Origin: Papaver somniferum
Taxonomy: Eukaryota > Streptophyta > Magnoliopsida > Ranunculales > Papaveraceae
Assembly (NCBI RefSeq): GCF_003573695.1
Contig: NC_039364.1
Coordinates: 66,112,256 to 66,176,255 of the forward strand
Direction of reading: 5' to 3'
Length of the DNA: 64,000 bases
In this document: in pieces, positions 1 through 12,497 of the stretch
How positions within the stretch are numbered: position 1 is the first letter of the stretch
How the letters are laid out: each line of letters starts with the position of its first letter
Translations under genes and position numbers: made by a program
The notes under the pieces: model-generated
Seen by the model: the letters and a program-made list of their open reading frames with translations, nothing else
What the model was told of the DNA's origin: nothing
Database searches by the model: none

Positions 1-675
1 CAAATGAATCACCAAAGACACTAAAGTCATCCATAAACACTTCGATTATGTTTTCAACGTATTCTGAGAAGATACTTACCATACACCTTTGAAAGGTAGC
101 TGGAGCATTGCACAAGCCAAAAGGCATCCTTCTATAAGCAAAAGTACTGAAAGGACAAGTGAAAGTGGTTTTCTCTGGATCCTCCGGCGCTATCATAATC
201 TGATTGTAACCTGAATAACCATCAAGGAAGCAATAATAAGAATGTCCAGCTAAACGTTCAAGCATTTGATCAATAAAAGGCAATGGAAAATGATCCTTCC
301 TAGTGGTGGCATTCAATTTCCTGTAATCAATACAAACCCTCCAACCGGTTTGCGCACGAGTTGGGACAAGTTCGTTCTTATCATTCTCCACCACCGTCAC
401 ACCTGATTTCTTTGGTACTACTTGTACCGGGATCACCCACTTGCAATCGAATATGGGGTAGATAACACCCACGTCCAAAAGCTTTAGTATCTCCTTTTTC
501 ACAACTTCCATCATGGGAGGGTTCAAACGACGTTGCGCTTCCCTTGTAGGCTTTGCATCGTCCTCCAAACGGATTTTGTGCATACATACGGCAGGGCTTA
601 TACCCTTGATATCAGCAATTGTCCATCCTATGACCGTCTTGTACTTCCTTAGCACCCTTAGAAGTTTTTGCTCCT
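1..675 (-). CDS. Athila-type reverse transcriptase, partial (open to the window edge)
   Basis: This is the N-terminal and central part of a Ty3/gypsy reverse transcriptase, which copies element RNA into cDNA in the virus-like particle. Reading leftward from 675 the frame shows an IGWTIADIKGISP segment, then VPKKSG, WRVCIDYRKLNATTRKDHFP, FIDQMLERLAGHSYYCFLDG, RRMPFGLCNAPATFQRCM, and the catalytic box FMDDFSVFGDSF at about 5-45. This wording is typical of the Athila clade. I see no stop codon between 675 and base 1, so the domain may have been functional before pol was split. The codons just upstream of the Tat solo LTR continue into the protease side at 3481, so the break is only the insertion plus its 5-bp TSD. 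Thumb, RNase H and integrase would lie left of the window. Confidence 0.88.
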
Positions 676-1100
676 TGTTGATGGTGGATTTTAGTTCAGG
701 GCTAAAATTGTAAAATCCAAAATTATGCGCTGACATCCTGCAAAGGATAGAGCCACTGATAAGTGATGAATACTTCTTCACTTTACTAATTCATCCAGGT
801 TGGAGCATGTAGCAATAATCCCATATACCCTGTGAATTTATAGCATTCTCAATCAATACACGATTAGCCTTGTATTTCCCGCTGAACTCTCATTATTGGT
901 GCGGCATGACGACTGAGTATTGCTCTCAGTAGAGCAACAAGAATCTCCAAGCGTTAATAATGAAGCGTATACGAAATACCCATACAGGATACCGCTCTCG
1001 GTATGTTATACTAACCCGATTGAGCATACATCTCTCGGTGTGTTATACTAGCCCGATTGAGCATCTGGACTATCCATATCAGTCTCAGAAACAATCACGA

Positions 1101-2323
1101 CCATCCAACTTCACCAGCATGATTGGATGGCTTAGATCGAATCCATAACCCTCAAGAAGGTATTGGAATGTTCAACACCGGACCAATACGGACCCGAATG
1201 GTCGGCCTCCCCAAAAGGGTAGCATGGCTTACCAATTCGTCCAGCCAAAGAAGCGTGGACGAGAAACCCTAAATTAGGGTTCGCAGCACATTACATGTGT
1301 CGCAAATCGGTCTCAAACATCCATCTTCGCAGACATAGATGGAGGGTGTAGATGTAGATTCAAAGGGCCCAGAGCATGTCAAAACAAACACCGTGGGCCC
1401 GCCTACATACATGACCGATCGGTCAGGACCAAACATGGATGAGCTACCCCGGGATTAGGGAATAGACGCTTGCAAAGAGTCGGCTGAAGTAAGAAATGGG
1501 GCCTCCCCCACCAAGATGATTGGACTCGATCTACCAGCGCGAGCAACTGGCTTATAAGGCGAGTTGGCGTTTATAGCATCGGGAGACGGCTGGAAAGGAG
1601 AAGATTGCATACAGTTAGCTTTCCCCGGCCTCTACTTATAGCTTCGGCTTTCCCTCCGGTTGATACCATCTGTGGCATGTACGAAGAAGTTGGAATGATA
1701 GATCATTCCGCCAAGTTTCCTTCGCTTCTTTCTCTGCCCTTGGCGGGCTCTGAGGCCCGTCTTTCACCAACCCCTCTCCAGGAGTCGAGCGGGGAGCTGC
1801 GTCACCTACCCTACCCAAAGTTGCTCTGTCCCAATTCGTGCGCCCAAACAAGGCATGACGCACGGCTGGCAAAACCCTACTTAGGGTTTTCGATCACAAG
1901 CGTCCATTTTCACCTAATCGAACGAAGGGTCTAGGAGTCGATTAAGCAGGTCCAGTGAGTATCAATATGATCACTGTGGGACCACCTATCTCCACACCTG
2001 ATCGTCCAAGGCATATCATGCTTGGTCGTCTCGATTCGCACGCCCAAACTAGGCGTGGTCACACCTCCCGATTGCAAACTAATCTCGACCACTCAACTTC
2101 GTCGGACAAATTGAGTGGCTCAGATCACGTTTCTATGGATTATTAAGGTATGGGCGTGTACACCAGCCCGCCGTCTGTATACCAGACTAATCGTCCAAGA
2201 CCGACCATGTTTGGTCGTCTCGAAACACGTGCCCGAAACAGGCATGACATGCGGATTTTGCATGACCGGATTTCTGTCACAAATTGATCTCAACCACTCA
2301 ACTTCACTGGACAAATTGAGTGG
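1101..2323 (+). repeat. Repeated inverted-repeat units in U3 of the Tat solo LTR
   Basis: Several 22-30 bp imperfect palindromes share a GC-containing loop but have different stems. They are CCATCCAA/TTGGATGG at 1101-1130, CCATCT/AGATGG at 1321-1342, CCACTCAA/TTGAGTGG at 2089-2118 and the same stem at 2294-2323. They correspond to the array described for T1 and T2, read on the opposite strand. The spacing is less regular here because the middle of the LTR is rearranged. Confidence 0.75.
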
Positions 2324-3091
2324 CTTAGATCACACTTTCACGAGACAATGAGGTATGGGTGCCTACACCGCCATGCCGTCTACATGCATCCACGATCGGC
2401 CCGGCCAAAATTGTGTCCCAAGCTTGGTTTCGACCAAGCTGAAGAGTGATGCTTGCGCACCTCTTCACAAACCCTAATTCCACTAACGGTCGCAGATGAG
2501 TGTCTCAAAGATCATCTCGTCCGTTCAACTCCACCTGCTTGGTTATACAACCCTGGTCAGGAGTTAACTGGTCAATGAGGTGTCGTGGTGATTATCATCC
2601 GCCACTCTACCACACCATGGGGTCGGCCAAGTCAGGATTTGCTTGCGCAGACTCCAAACCATCACATGAAGTAGGCTGGACATGAAGCTATTTTAAGCGC
2701 TCAAACAGCGATGCTTCATACATGCTGAGTATATTCGATGCATTACTTGCATAGAATACACACGATACTTCACAAGTATCGACTTCATAAATAACTTAGT
2801 TATTTAATCTAACATCACATGCTGCTTTCTGTGGGTCCCACGATCCACACACTCGAGACATCAATCATGTCACAAACTGGGGGATACATACTAGGGTATT
2901 GGTCTGGAGGTTTACAGCGTGCAGCGCACAACGCGCCATTACAAGAACGTGTTAGGAAGTCATGAATGGATAGTGATGATGGGAGAGGTGGGAAAGACTG
3001 ATCGTGTAACACTAACACACGCAACTCCACTACTCCATCACTCCACTTCCTTCACTTCCCACGAGAGACGTGGGTAAGGCACAATGACTTG

Positions 3092-3099
3092 TATAAATA
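3092..3099 (+). promoter_or_regulatory. Probable TATA box of the Tat solo LTR
   Basis: TATAAATA lies in GTATAAATAGG about 380 bp before the LTR end. It is followed by a CT-rich stretch, as expected for a U3 promoter. The same motif is present at the matching place in all four LTRs of T1 and T2. Confidence 0.6.
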
Positions 3100-3475
3100 G
3101 GTTCTCCTCCCTATTTCCAAAAAAAAGACAATGAGACAGAAGCCAAGTGTCGACACAATCGTATTCCAACACCAGAACTGATAGCTTTCATTCTGCAAGC
3201 CAGTTCAGCTTTCTGATACAAGTCTACACAACCAACACCTTCACAATCTCAACACCTTCTTCGCTTCCCTCCCTAAGATTAACCCCATCTCCTTCAATTT
3301 GTGACCGAAGCAAGTCTGGAACGACCATTTCTTGGTTTAGGCCAGAGTTGTACAGATTGATTTCTCGAATCACAAGCACTCCCGTGCAGTGCATTTTTTT
3401 TAGGTTTTAGATTCATTTCTCATCCACACACCCCAAATTACCAAAACCGGCAGAAATAGTTTTCACCCATAAACA

Positions 3476-5232
3476 CTCCTGTAATTCACTAAGCATGTTA
3501 GAAACAATCACAGGTAAATCTTCCTTGTCACCCAAGTACAAGTACTTTAGGTGATCGGGAAGAGGTTTCAATTCTAACTTTGGAGATTTAACAATGGAAG
3601 GTACAAGCTTTTCATCACTGCATGGTAAAAAAATAAAAGAGATATTATAAGTTTTCGGGCATCCTTGTAGTGAATTAAGATCACCAAGGGCTTCCTTGAA
3701 TTCATTACCATACTCTACACCATTATCCATGGATGCAGTTAAAACGATTTCCAAAGCATCATCACCATTCAATTCAAATACTTGTTGTGCCAATGTATCC
3801 ATAACATCAATGGAGAAACAAGAGTGGACATCACTAGGATATCTCATCGTCTTGAAAATGTTGAAACGTATTGTTTCTCCATCAAACTCCATAGTTAGCG
3901 TTCCCTTGTCCACATCAACAATGGTTTTCGCCGTTTTCATGAAGGGACGCCCAAGTCGCAATGGAAGAGACGAGTCTGGTGACCCTTCATTCATCTCTAA
4001 CATGCAAAAGTCAGCTGGAAATACAAGTTGATTAACCTGCACAAGAACATCCTCAACAATACCCATTGGGTAAACATTAGAGCGATCGGCTAATTGCAAT
4101 ATACTCAAGTGAATTGTACATAGATGCAGGCATAACATTAACGGATGCACCTAAATCCAACATAGATTTGTTAAATGTGGTGTTTCCAATTGTGACTGGA
4201 ATGTCAAAGCTACCGGGATCCTTACATTTCAGTGGGAGTTTGTGTTGTAAGATTGCCAAAGAATTCTCCCCCAAACTTAGAACTTCATTACCTTTGAGCC
4301 TTTGCTTATTGGTACACAAGTCCTTCAACACTTTCGCATACTTGGGAACTTGCTTGATAGCATCAATGAGTGGTATGTTCACATGAATCTTCTTTAGAAC
4401 GTCTGAAATATCCTTTTCTAGTTCCGCCTTCTTGGAACTTGCAAATCTGCGAGGAAAAGGTAAAGGAGGAACATAAGTAGAAACCAGAGTTTTAGAGTTA
4501 GGAATAGGTACCTCGGGTGTTTAGGGAATTTCATCCCTCTTTTCCTCCAAAACCGTCTCCTTTGGTGTTTCCACCTTCCCTGAATCAGTAACCTCGGATT
4601 GCACAAGTTGTGTACCACTTCTCAACGTAATAGCATTGACACCCTCTTTTAGGTTGATAGGTTGAGAAGGGAGTTTCCCACTATTTTGTGCCTTCAACTT
4701 GTTTATATCAACCGCCATGGAGCCCATTTGTGTCTGCAACTCCTTGATAGCACTCTTAGTTTCTTGTTGACTTTCCTTAAACATGGTAGAAATGCCTTGC
4801 ATAAAAGTTTGAAGCTTTGCATCGATATCGGAACCCTGATTTTGCATCGATTGTTGTGGTTGCTGAAATTATTGATGTTGCGGCTGGAATTGTTGTTGTT
4901 GTGGTTGAAATCCACCTGAACGGTTGAAAGTTGGTTGTTGAACCGCGCCTTGCTTGTTTGCATAGCTAAAGTTGGGGTGATCTCTCCATCCCGGATTGTA
5001 AGTGTTGGAGTAGGGATCATACCGTATTTGTTGATTTGGAAAGACCTCACTAGCTTGCTCCAAATCTTCACCATATGAAGGTAAAATAACCGCAGCCATC
5101 TTTTGCATCATTTGCTCCATGTTATCCATCCTTTGATCACGGTGTGATGATGACTCCATAACTTCATGCACTCGCCTTGGATCACCTCTTGTGTAGAATT
5201 GTTGCGAGTTCGGATTGATTCCGGACTCAACC
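3476..5232 (-). pseudogene. A1 gag C-terminus plus aspartic protease (broken)
   Basis: The minus strand encodes the C-terminal part of an Athila gag and the following protease, which cuts the polyprotein. From 5232 leftward there is a Q-rich stretch after a YNPGWRDHPNFSYANKQG segment, which is typical of Athila gag. The spacer reads INLKEGVNAITLRSGTQL. The protease active site LDLGAS lies at about 4155-4170, and GRPFMKTAKTIVDVDKGTLT further on. Athila proteases carry DLGAS rather than DTGAS, so this is not a defect. Defects are an in-frame stop near 4520, a frameshift near 4100 where YNSL should continue to LQLADRSNVYP, and a missing N-terminal gag. The frame runs up to the solo LTR at 3475 and resumes at 675 in RT. 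Confidence 0.85.
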
Positions 5233-8040
5233 AAACAAACAATCAAATCATATGACAATATTAATAATGAATCATAAACAATAGTATATTGAGACAAAAC
5301 TAATTCATTGAATCAAATAACATGTTGGAAATCAACTTTATCCCATAACCAATAATATGTGTTTAGCTACTCATAGCTTTTGAAGTCATCATAATCATAA
5401 TCAAAAATAAATTGAAGAAGATGAAAAATAAACGAAATCAAACCCTAGTCGCGACTATCTCCCCAAAGCTCCCAGTAAAAAATACGTGATAAAAGAAAGT
5501 AAAAAACTTTTCTTTTTGTAGTTCTTCTTAGGTCAAGTCTTCAAAAGCCCATCACCAAGAAGTCCACCAAGCCCATGTGTGTGAAGAACCCATGTAGAAA
5601 ATATGTCAAAAAAAATGTCGCCGGAAATTGGTCGGAAAACATCTCAGGTGACCGACAAAGTCCGCCCGGTCGCCGGTCAAACGAGTCAAATCGGTCAGGT
5701 TAACTGAGTTAGATCGGTCAAACTCAGTGAGTCACACTGAGTCAACTGGGTTAAGTGAGTCAGAGAGTCAGCCATGAATCAGCTGAGATCTCTGGGTTGA
5801 ATTGCTTAGGCCTGAGCCATTTGCGCAGGAAAAAGTTGTGTTGCACCATCATTGTGCTTTATTGCCAGCCATAATGGTTATGCATCCTTCACAGCTGCAG
5901 CTTCAACTCCACATTCTGCAGCATCAGTTTCAACTCAGACAAGCTATCTATCCTGCACTGCATCTTCTTCAGTTCAACTGCAATACTCCCAGCTGCATTT
6001 CCAGTACCACCAACTCAGTTGCAATATCCTTCTCTCCCTATATAACAGCACAACCACCACCTGCAACTTCAATGGTATACACAGCAGCAACATCATTTCA
6101 CTACCTTCTACAGCCTTGTAATCTCATCTTGACTGCAATATTTCATTACAAGCAACTGTGACTGCACCTCGAAAAGACCCATTCGACCATTCAGAAGATC
6201 AGCACCAATCTTACAGTTTAATCACAGCAACCTGCAGCTTCATTTACTCTGCATCCATTCTAATATATTGGCTTGACTGCAACTTAATTCAAACCCTAAC
6301 ATACATCTATCTGAGCTTCAAGCTTTCACACCACCAACATCTGCCATTTTCCTGTCACAATCATAAGTTTTGCATCTCCACCAGTTCCCATGACAAACAC
6401 CAAAAAACACCTGCTCAAAGCCTCATTCACCTGCAGAACTACATCTGCACTTCCATCTCCATTTGAGCTTTGTAACAGCTGCATCAAAACAGATTCATAA
6501 CCACAAACAGCATTTCAGATTCCTGCTACCACCATCACAAGCTCAGTTCAATTCCAGCAACAGATTAACATAAACCCAAACTCATAATTTCTCTCAAACC
6601 AAACAGCAGCAACACATCAACCTCTCCCTTGTTTTCTCTTCCTGAGACTGTGTATCGCCACCAACTCTTCAGTCGAGCTGCAAAACCCATGAATCAAATT
6701 TCATCTCCAGTTGTACCAACACCAACTCAGCTGCAATATGAGCTTACTAGCAACATCAACTACGGCTCATCACAAGACCCTGCCATTGCACCTGCACCTG
6801 AGTCTCTACCATTGCCATCAATTCCTATGGCAGCCAACACCAGATGCCACCTGCAATTTCATGCATTAATATAGATGCAACACCTCGATTCATAGAACCC
6901 ATAATACAAAATCCAGAGACCCAGTTATGCTTCCTCTTGCATTCTACTCAGCTGCAATTAATCACCATTATCCCATGGAAGTCAACTTCACCACAGCAGC
7001 ATCACCAGGACCTAATCTCTTCTTAAATTCTTAACAGCAACCCCAGACAATCACCATCCTAGCAGGTTTGTTATCTCTGCTCATCTTCGATCTATTGTTG
7101 AAACCAATTCAACCCCTAATTTCACTGTTCTTCATCTGAGATTCCCACTTCCATCTCAAATTCCATACCCATCCTTCCTGCAATTTCAGTTCACCATCGA
7201 ACTCATCTGTAACTCTTCCAACACACAAATCATCTCAAAACCCTTTAATCTTCTTCTGCAATTCGAGAACAGCACCAGAATCAAGACCTAATTCAACCCA
7301 TCTCTCCATTAATCAAATCAACAGCAACAACTCCAATTTCGCTTCGCGGCTGCAATTCTCAGCCAAACTTGAAATCACAAGAGACCCATTTTCTCATTAG
7401 CTTCTCGACCCAATTTCGAGATCAAACTCTTAATCAGATCCACCGCTGCAATTACACAAAACCCTCCTCGATCATTGACTGCAACAGATAGTAGTAATAA
7501 CACCAACAGCTCTTCCTTTCTTCGATCTGGTTTCTCTCAACACAAATCTTCATCGATTCTCTCTCCCTCTATTTGGTTCTCTCTGAAAAATAACGGCCAT
7601 GGCTCAGCGCTCTGAAGTTGAGAAAGAAACAATGATTGAAACACAACCCCGATTTCCAGGGTTTGGTAATATTGGAAGTGGAAATGACTGTGACACCCAG
7701 TGAACTGGATAAGGACCACCTAGGTCATATATGGCTTGTCGGTTTTAGAAAACTGACAGCATATTTCCTTCCTTGCTCGACTGTCGGTTGTGGGAAACTA
7801 ACATCTCATTCTTTGCCTTCTTCGCCGCATAACCTCAGCTAGTTCCATCTACACTCGCCTGTGAATTGACGATTCTTCCCTTTGTGCTCCAAAAGAGTGC
7901 TTTCTTCCTTCTTTTGCTCCAAATGAGTTCATTGCACCTAATAAACTCAAACTCACACATAAGATAAATAATTCACAAGAAAAGTAGCAAAGAAAGCATA
8001 AATACTAGATATAAAATTAGGTGATTTACAACACCTATCA
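5233..8040 (-). repeat. A1 leader/5' LTR region, non-coding
   Basis: There is no credible protein here. The right end (about 7860-8040) looks like an Athila LTR start in sense direction: TGATAGGTGT, then AT-rich sequence and two TTTGGAGCA-type motifs. No PBS of the TGGCGCC type was found at the left, so the LTR/leader boundary cannot be placed, and the join to gag at about 5232 may be a deletion. From 5850 to 7560 the plus strand is strikingly poor in G and rich in C and A, with CTGCAA/CAGCTGCAA recurring many times. At 5690-5780 there is a run of degenerate GAGTCA/GGTCA repeats. Short plus-strand ORFs here follow from this skew. Confidence 0.5.
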
Positions 8041-9314
8041 TTACCGAAGTTAGCCACATGAACACTTATAGTTTAGCCACATTCATCTAACACTTCTAGA
8101 TCAAATATGATGATAGATAATCAAATGAATTTAAATGTGTTTCAAGAGAGTTGTTCCAATGTTCACTATCTCATAGAAACATATATGAACTATTTGAAAC
8201 AAAATAGGTTTGGTTTGTTATTGTACAAAGTACTTATACAAAAACCAATTCATGAACATAATGCCACGGTTTGGAAAACAGGTTCGCATACCTTATTACA
8301 TTAAATTTCCAGGGACTTTAGTTCGCAAACTGACTTCGCAAACAAACCTGAGTTCATAAGTATGTATTTCATACTTACCAATTTTAGAACCTAACCATTG
8401 TGTTCACAAACAGTGGACGCGAACAATAGTTCCGGACTTCGGCCTTGCCGTGTCGTTCGCAAACAGAGTACGCGAAAAACAGTTCCAGACTCAGCCTTTT
8501 CTAGCCTTTCGCAAACAGAGTACGTGAACAATAGCTTCGAACCTTTTCATAGGTAAACCCGTTAGTAAACATAGTTCGCAAACAAGAGTTCCAAACCTGA
8601 ACTAGAACTTCACATTGCACATTCAAAGTATACATACTATGATATATCCATGCACTGGTAGTCGTTCTAAACTCTCATTTAATCATTGAAACATCCATAG
8701 AAGACGACAATGGTAATCTTACACATACCACTAGCTTCAAGTAATTTTCAAGCGATTAATCGATCAATTCGAAACTTCCCAAGTTAACATCAAATGATTG
8801 TCTCACACAAATCATGTAAGATGTTCAAAGTAATTTTCACATGATCATCTTGACTTAATATTTAGTTTCCAACAAATGAATTCTCTACAACTAAACTCGT
8901 CAAGTAGATGATGAACTTTAGATAAAGCTAAAAGCTTCCAACATGTATTTCGATAAATAGATAAACGGGATAAACTCGGCTCAAAATTTCAATTGTGTAT
9001 AATATAAAAGTCTATATATCTATACGACTTAGTCTCTTTATAAGATAGAATAGAATAGACTTCTGAGTGATAGATAAGTTTTAGTCTCTCTCCACATATA
9101 TTTTGTTGATGAAGTTCCTCCAAGCTCTTCATTATATCTTCTTCTTCAATTGGTGAACACCGTGAAGTATAAATCTCAACTACACACTTATATCTTAATC
9201 CGATACGTAGCTATAAGTAGACTAGAAATCAAGTATATAGTTTTGATCAACTAAACTTGACAAACAAGCTTGAGATAGCAACGCTTTCGAGTTGGACCTA
9301 GCAGTGCTCTAACA
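8041..9314 (-). mobile_element. C2: 3' LTR of the outermost copia element, right part
   Basis: Sequence from 8041 matches the C2 5' LTR from about 63828 to the window end (shared GAAGTTAGCCACATGAACAC and onward), differing by scattered substitutions and a 14-bp indel near 8120. The sense start of this LTR is TGTTAGAGCACTGCTAGG, reading leftward from 9314. It is preceded on the sense strand by the polypurine tract GACAAAGGGGGAG (9315-9327). The remainder of the LTR lies left of A1, outside the window. By alignment with the right copy, at least 1.3 kb is missing here, which suggests a full LTR of about 2.6 kb. Confidence 0.85.
8320..8600. repeat. Dispersed TTCGCAAAC repeats inside the C2 LTR
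   Basis: TTCGCAAAC or close variants occur six or more times within 280 bp. They alternate with AGAGTACGCGAA-like and AGTTCCAGAC-like segments in degenerate units of about 50-60 bp. GTTCGCAAAC and TACGCGAAC partly resemble each other's reverse complement, giving weak palindromes. No coding potential was seen. Confidence 0.6.
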
Positions 9315-11439
9315 CTCCCCCTTTGTCAATTTTACTGACAAAACTATCAACACATATGGGTTACAAAATAAATGAACTTTGTATCTTCTTCAGCACCATG
9401 CTTGATTTCTTTGTCTCTTCAACTTCCTTGAATTCTTCGTTACTTCAAGTTCTCCATCGATTCTGAATGTGTTCAACTCAGTATCATTGTTGTTGAAGAT
9501 CCGTAGCAATAACAATATGAAAATGAAAGTTATCAATCATTGTTATTCAGTGTCATAGTATTATTATATAGAATTAAAGTCCAATTGCATCATAACTTTG
9601 AAATAATACAACGGTGATATGTATCACTCCCCCTTAGTCGATAGTTCCATCTTATAATGAAAATCGCTCCCCTTTACACAATGATCCGTAAATCATAAGT
9701 ATGTAGTGTGAACTACTAAATAATTCTCCCCCTTTTTGTCAATATAAATTGGAAAAGGTACGAAAACTACAGGATCATAATGAATTCTCAAAATATAATT
9801 CATGACTAAAAGGAAACATATCAACTTTTTTTCGATGATCTCACATAGTCGAAACTTAGTGTATTCATCAAGGAGTTTATTAAGAAACAAGTTAACCCCT
9901 TCAAATTCCACAACCCCTCTCCCCCACAAAGATATGCAATTAAGCACAAGTTCATTTAAGAACTCTCCCCCATTTGATGTCATTCCCAAGAGAACAACAT
10001 GAGCAACCTTACTTTTACGAGAAAAGAAGGATTTCTTTGGACATAACAAATCACATGGATTTGTATCCAGTAAACTCGAATAAATTAACCAAAAGAAGAT
10101 CTGATTGATTAATTTAGCCAGAAATACTCAACATAAGAAAACTTATGGAGCACACATAGTACTTTCACATAATAGTGGATCAGGGAAAGATCAATACTGC
10201 GGAATTTTCTTAAAAATTTCATTTTATCTTTTATCAATATTTGCATAGAGACATAATAGACATAACATTTGAGCATATATGAGATAATCACAGTTCACGA
10301 ACGTAAACACATATATATCTCATAAGACATTTCCAATATATAAAACCAATAAGATTAAATACCGCAAGATCATCTTTCAAATAACTTAGAATTAATATAA
10401 ATAAATCTAAAAACATTACGAGATGAAAATTGTTGGAAATAGCTATGTGTAATCACAATATTTTCTACACCAAACCCTAGTTATCCTTCTTAAACATAAG
10501 AATAAATTCTCATAAGAAGTATCCTTGACATTAAGATCCTTGAAAAACTCTTTATCGTCCCCGAACTCCTTGTCGTCAACAGAAATTGGAACATAAGGTT
10601 CATGAAGAAATGAGTCAATTTCAACAACCCTTCTTGGTTGTTGCCGAACCAGGGCCTTTTGAATTTCAAGAGATTTTAGTACGATAGCTTTATTTGCTGC
10701 ATCTACATTCTTGTTTTTTTTAACTCTTCAAGAACAACAAATTGTTTTTGAAGATTTGAGGTGTTAGCCCTTAGTTTCTTCGTATTCTTCCTTTTTATCT
10801 TCAAAGTTGTACAGGAATGGGATTTCTCTTTTTCCTTCATGACTGACGGCTTAACAATCATATTAACATCTTTTCCATCAGAAGAGATGATGCTTGGAGT
10901 CTCCATAAATTTGGAATATGGGTTTGTGAAAAGAACCACAAATAAAATAGTTGCACAACCAATCTTTTGATGAAAAGAGTTTTAGAGAAGGAAAAAGACT
11001 GTAAGGTAACGAAATCTATATACAGAGTATGTAAGGTTCACGAAGACTCCACATGAACAACCCTGGGAGGGTAGAAATGTCAATTTTGACCTTTTTATTC
11101 AAATCGGGTGAAATCTTTTCAATACCATTATTTGAAATAAGGAATTCAAGTAATAATATTCAAGATACAAAGTAGAGTAGTTTCTGACCCTGGAGCCCGA
11201 TTGTGTACAATTCTTGTCTCTTTTCTAAATACGAGCACATGAGACAAGAAGCACTTTCAACACAATTAGACCGTGTTGGGGTGAAAAATAATTTTATCAT
11301 CACAGGATTCCTGCACAGAATTATCAACATCCCTTTTTGTAGATCATTTAGGCCTAATTCTTTTCTGTAGTGTTCTAACATTTTCCTTCGAAATCAACTT
11401 ATTAGGATATGCGTTAAATTTACATACCTCGGATGGATT
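9315..11439 (-). mobile_element. C2: 3' internal region, no pol, multiplied polypurine tracts
   Basis: This stretch lies between gag and the 3' LTR, where copia pol should be. I find no integrase, RT or RNase H signature on either strand. Only short minus-strand ORFs are present (9693-10049, 10703-10939, 11160-11381), none recognised. The one at 10703-10939 is Lys-rich. On the sense strand the canonical PPT GACAAAGGGGGAG adjoins the LTR, and further copies of a GGGGGAG-type tract lie at about 9628, 9727 and 9966. Multiplied PPTs upstream of the 3' LTR are a known Sirevirus trait. C2 is best read as a non-autonomous, gag-only element. Confidence 0.65.
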
Positions 11440-12497
11440 TTATTTCAGAACAACTTTGAGCTTGTTTGCTAATCGAATGGCTCTCCGTTGCAGTTTGTTG
11501 ACATACCTTACTTTTTGTTTGTACTTGAAACAATTTGAGAGTTCATGACACTTAATAGTACAATAAGGACACGTCAATTTGGAGGATGGTTCGGGCACCA
11601 TAGCCGAACATGCTGCTAAACAAAGTGAAATGCCTGAAACATACGAGGTAGAGTTTTCATTAAACAGAGAAAAATCCGTTTCATCCTCCAATGCGGTCGA
11701 TGATGTTTCTCCAGGAAAAATATCAAGGTTGATATGAGTATTGCTACAATCATCAAAATTGATGTTTTCACCAAGGAGTGTTACACTTGATTTTTCATCT
11801 TCAGTTGAATCATAGTGATCAGATGTTTTATCAAGAGTTGCAGCAAGACTTTTGTTCCCAGTGTATTTTCTATGATTTGGGCACTCATTAGCAAAATGAC
11901 CAAAACCTTTACACTTGAAGTACCGTGGCATATTCTCATCATCAGTGTTGATAATATCCTTGTTTTTAGGAGGAATGCGATCATGAGGCTTAACTGATGA
12001 TCTAGGTTTATCTCTGGTGAACTGTTTTCTTCTCTTCAAAAGAAGATCTCTAAACTATCTTGTGATCATGGAAACTGAGTTGTCAAGATCTTCATCTAAT
12101 GATTCAGTTTCAATAGGATCATCCAAAGAGTTGCCAACACTTGTACTTTTATCAAGTAGTTTAGTGTTCTTTTATGCTTTGAAAGCAATATCCTTTCCAG
12201 TTTTGGATGAATGTTCATGATCAAAGATCTTTACCTTTCTATTTCTGGAAAACTTTTCAAGGTTATTTCCCTCTACGATGGCATGTTTCTTAGAATCGTA
12301 TCTAGATGGTAGAGAGCTGAGAATTTTCATTACAATGTCCATTTTAGGAATAGTCTTACCCAATGCAAATGATGCATTAACAATTTCAAACACTTTGTGA
12401 TTAAACTCCCTAAATAATATTCATTAGCCATACGAAGGTTTTCCCAATCAGAATTTAGGTTTTGAAGCCTAGCTTATTTCTCATAGGTATTCCCTTT
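11440..12497 (-). pseudogene. C2 gag, C-terminal two thirds (broken)
   Basis: This is the capsid/nucleocapsid protein of a Ty1/copia element. Reading leftward from 12497: a stop codon (TAA) a few residues after the T1 insertion point, then WENLRMANE, a one-base frameshift near 12395, and NASFALGKTIPKMDIVMKIL / SLPSRYDSK, a typical copia gag segment. Next come a basic region and two zinc knuckles. The first, at about 11880-11925, reads YFKCKGFGHFANEC, so its first Cys is replaced by Tyr. The second, CPYCTIKCHELSNC at about 11525-11570, fits CX2CX4HX4C. Two knuckles and this wording suggest a Sirevirus-type gag. The N-terminal parts lie at 22108-22170 and 62144-62418, separated by T1 and C1. 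Confidence 0.85.

Larger units (their letters stand above)
676..3475 (+). mobile_element. Solo LTR of the Tat family (same family as T1/T2), plus sense
   Basis: This is a complete LTR with TG...CA ends: it begins TGTTGATGGTGGATTTT and ends with TTTTCACCCATAAACA. It is flanked by a perfect 5-bp TSD, CTCCT, at 671-675 and 3476-3480. It is the reverse complement of the LTRs at 12498-15066, 19525-22107, 47067-49541 and 55008-57497. No internal sequence is present, so it is a solo LTR left by LTR-LTR recombination. It splits the A1 pol frame. Sense is inferred from the TATA box and from the coding direction of T1/T2, whose LTRs read TGTTGATGG on their sense strand. At 2800 bp it is longer than the other copies, and its middle (about 1480-1960) is the most diverged part. 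Short ORFs inside it are not believed to be genes. Confidence 0.95.
1..8040 (-). mobile_element. A1: Athila-lineage Ty3/gypsy element, 5' portion, inserted in the C2 3' LTR
   Basis: The element reads right to left and continues beyond the left window edge. From right to left it holds LTR and leader sequence (5233-8040), C-terminal gag plus protease (3476-5232) and reverse transcriptase (1-675). A Tat solo LTR at 676-3475 interrupts pol. The right boundary is the CA-type end ACACCTATCA at 8031-8040 (sense TGATAGGTGT). The sequence from 8041 onward matches the uninterrupted C2 LTR near 63828, so A1 landed inside that LTR. The flank TTACC at 8041-8045 should be the TSD; its partner lies outside the window. 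The Athila assignment comes from the RT and protease wording. The N-terminal gag and the primer binding site were not found and are probably deleted. Confidence 0.85.

Noticed and set aside
1605..1934. 109-residue ORF inside the Tat solo LTR
   Set aside because: It lies in U3 of an LTR, has no counterpart ORF in the other four copies and no recognisable domain.
5802..6874. Several plus-strand ORFs in the A1 leader
   Set aside because: They follow from the G-poor composition; they are antisense to the element and have low-complexity Ser/Gln/Leu content.
9693..10049. 118-residue minus-strand ORF in C2 as a possible env-like gene
   Set aside because: It overlaps the polypurine-tract region and has no recognisable motif or clear start context.
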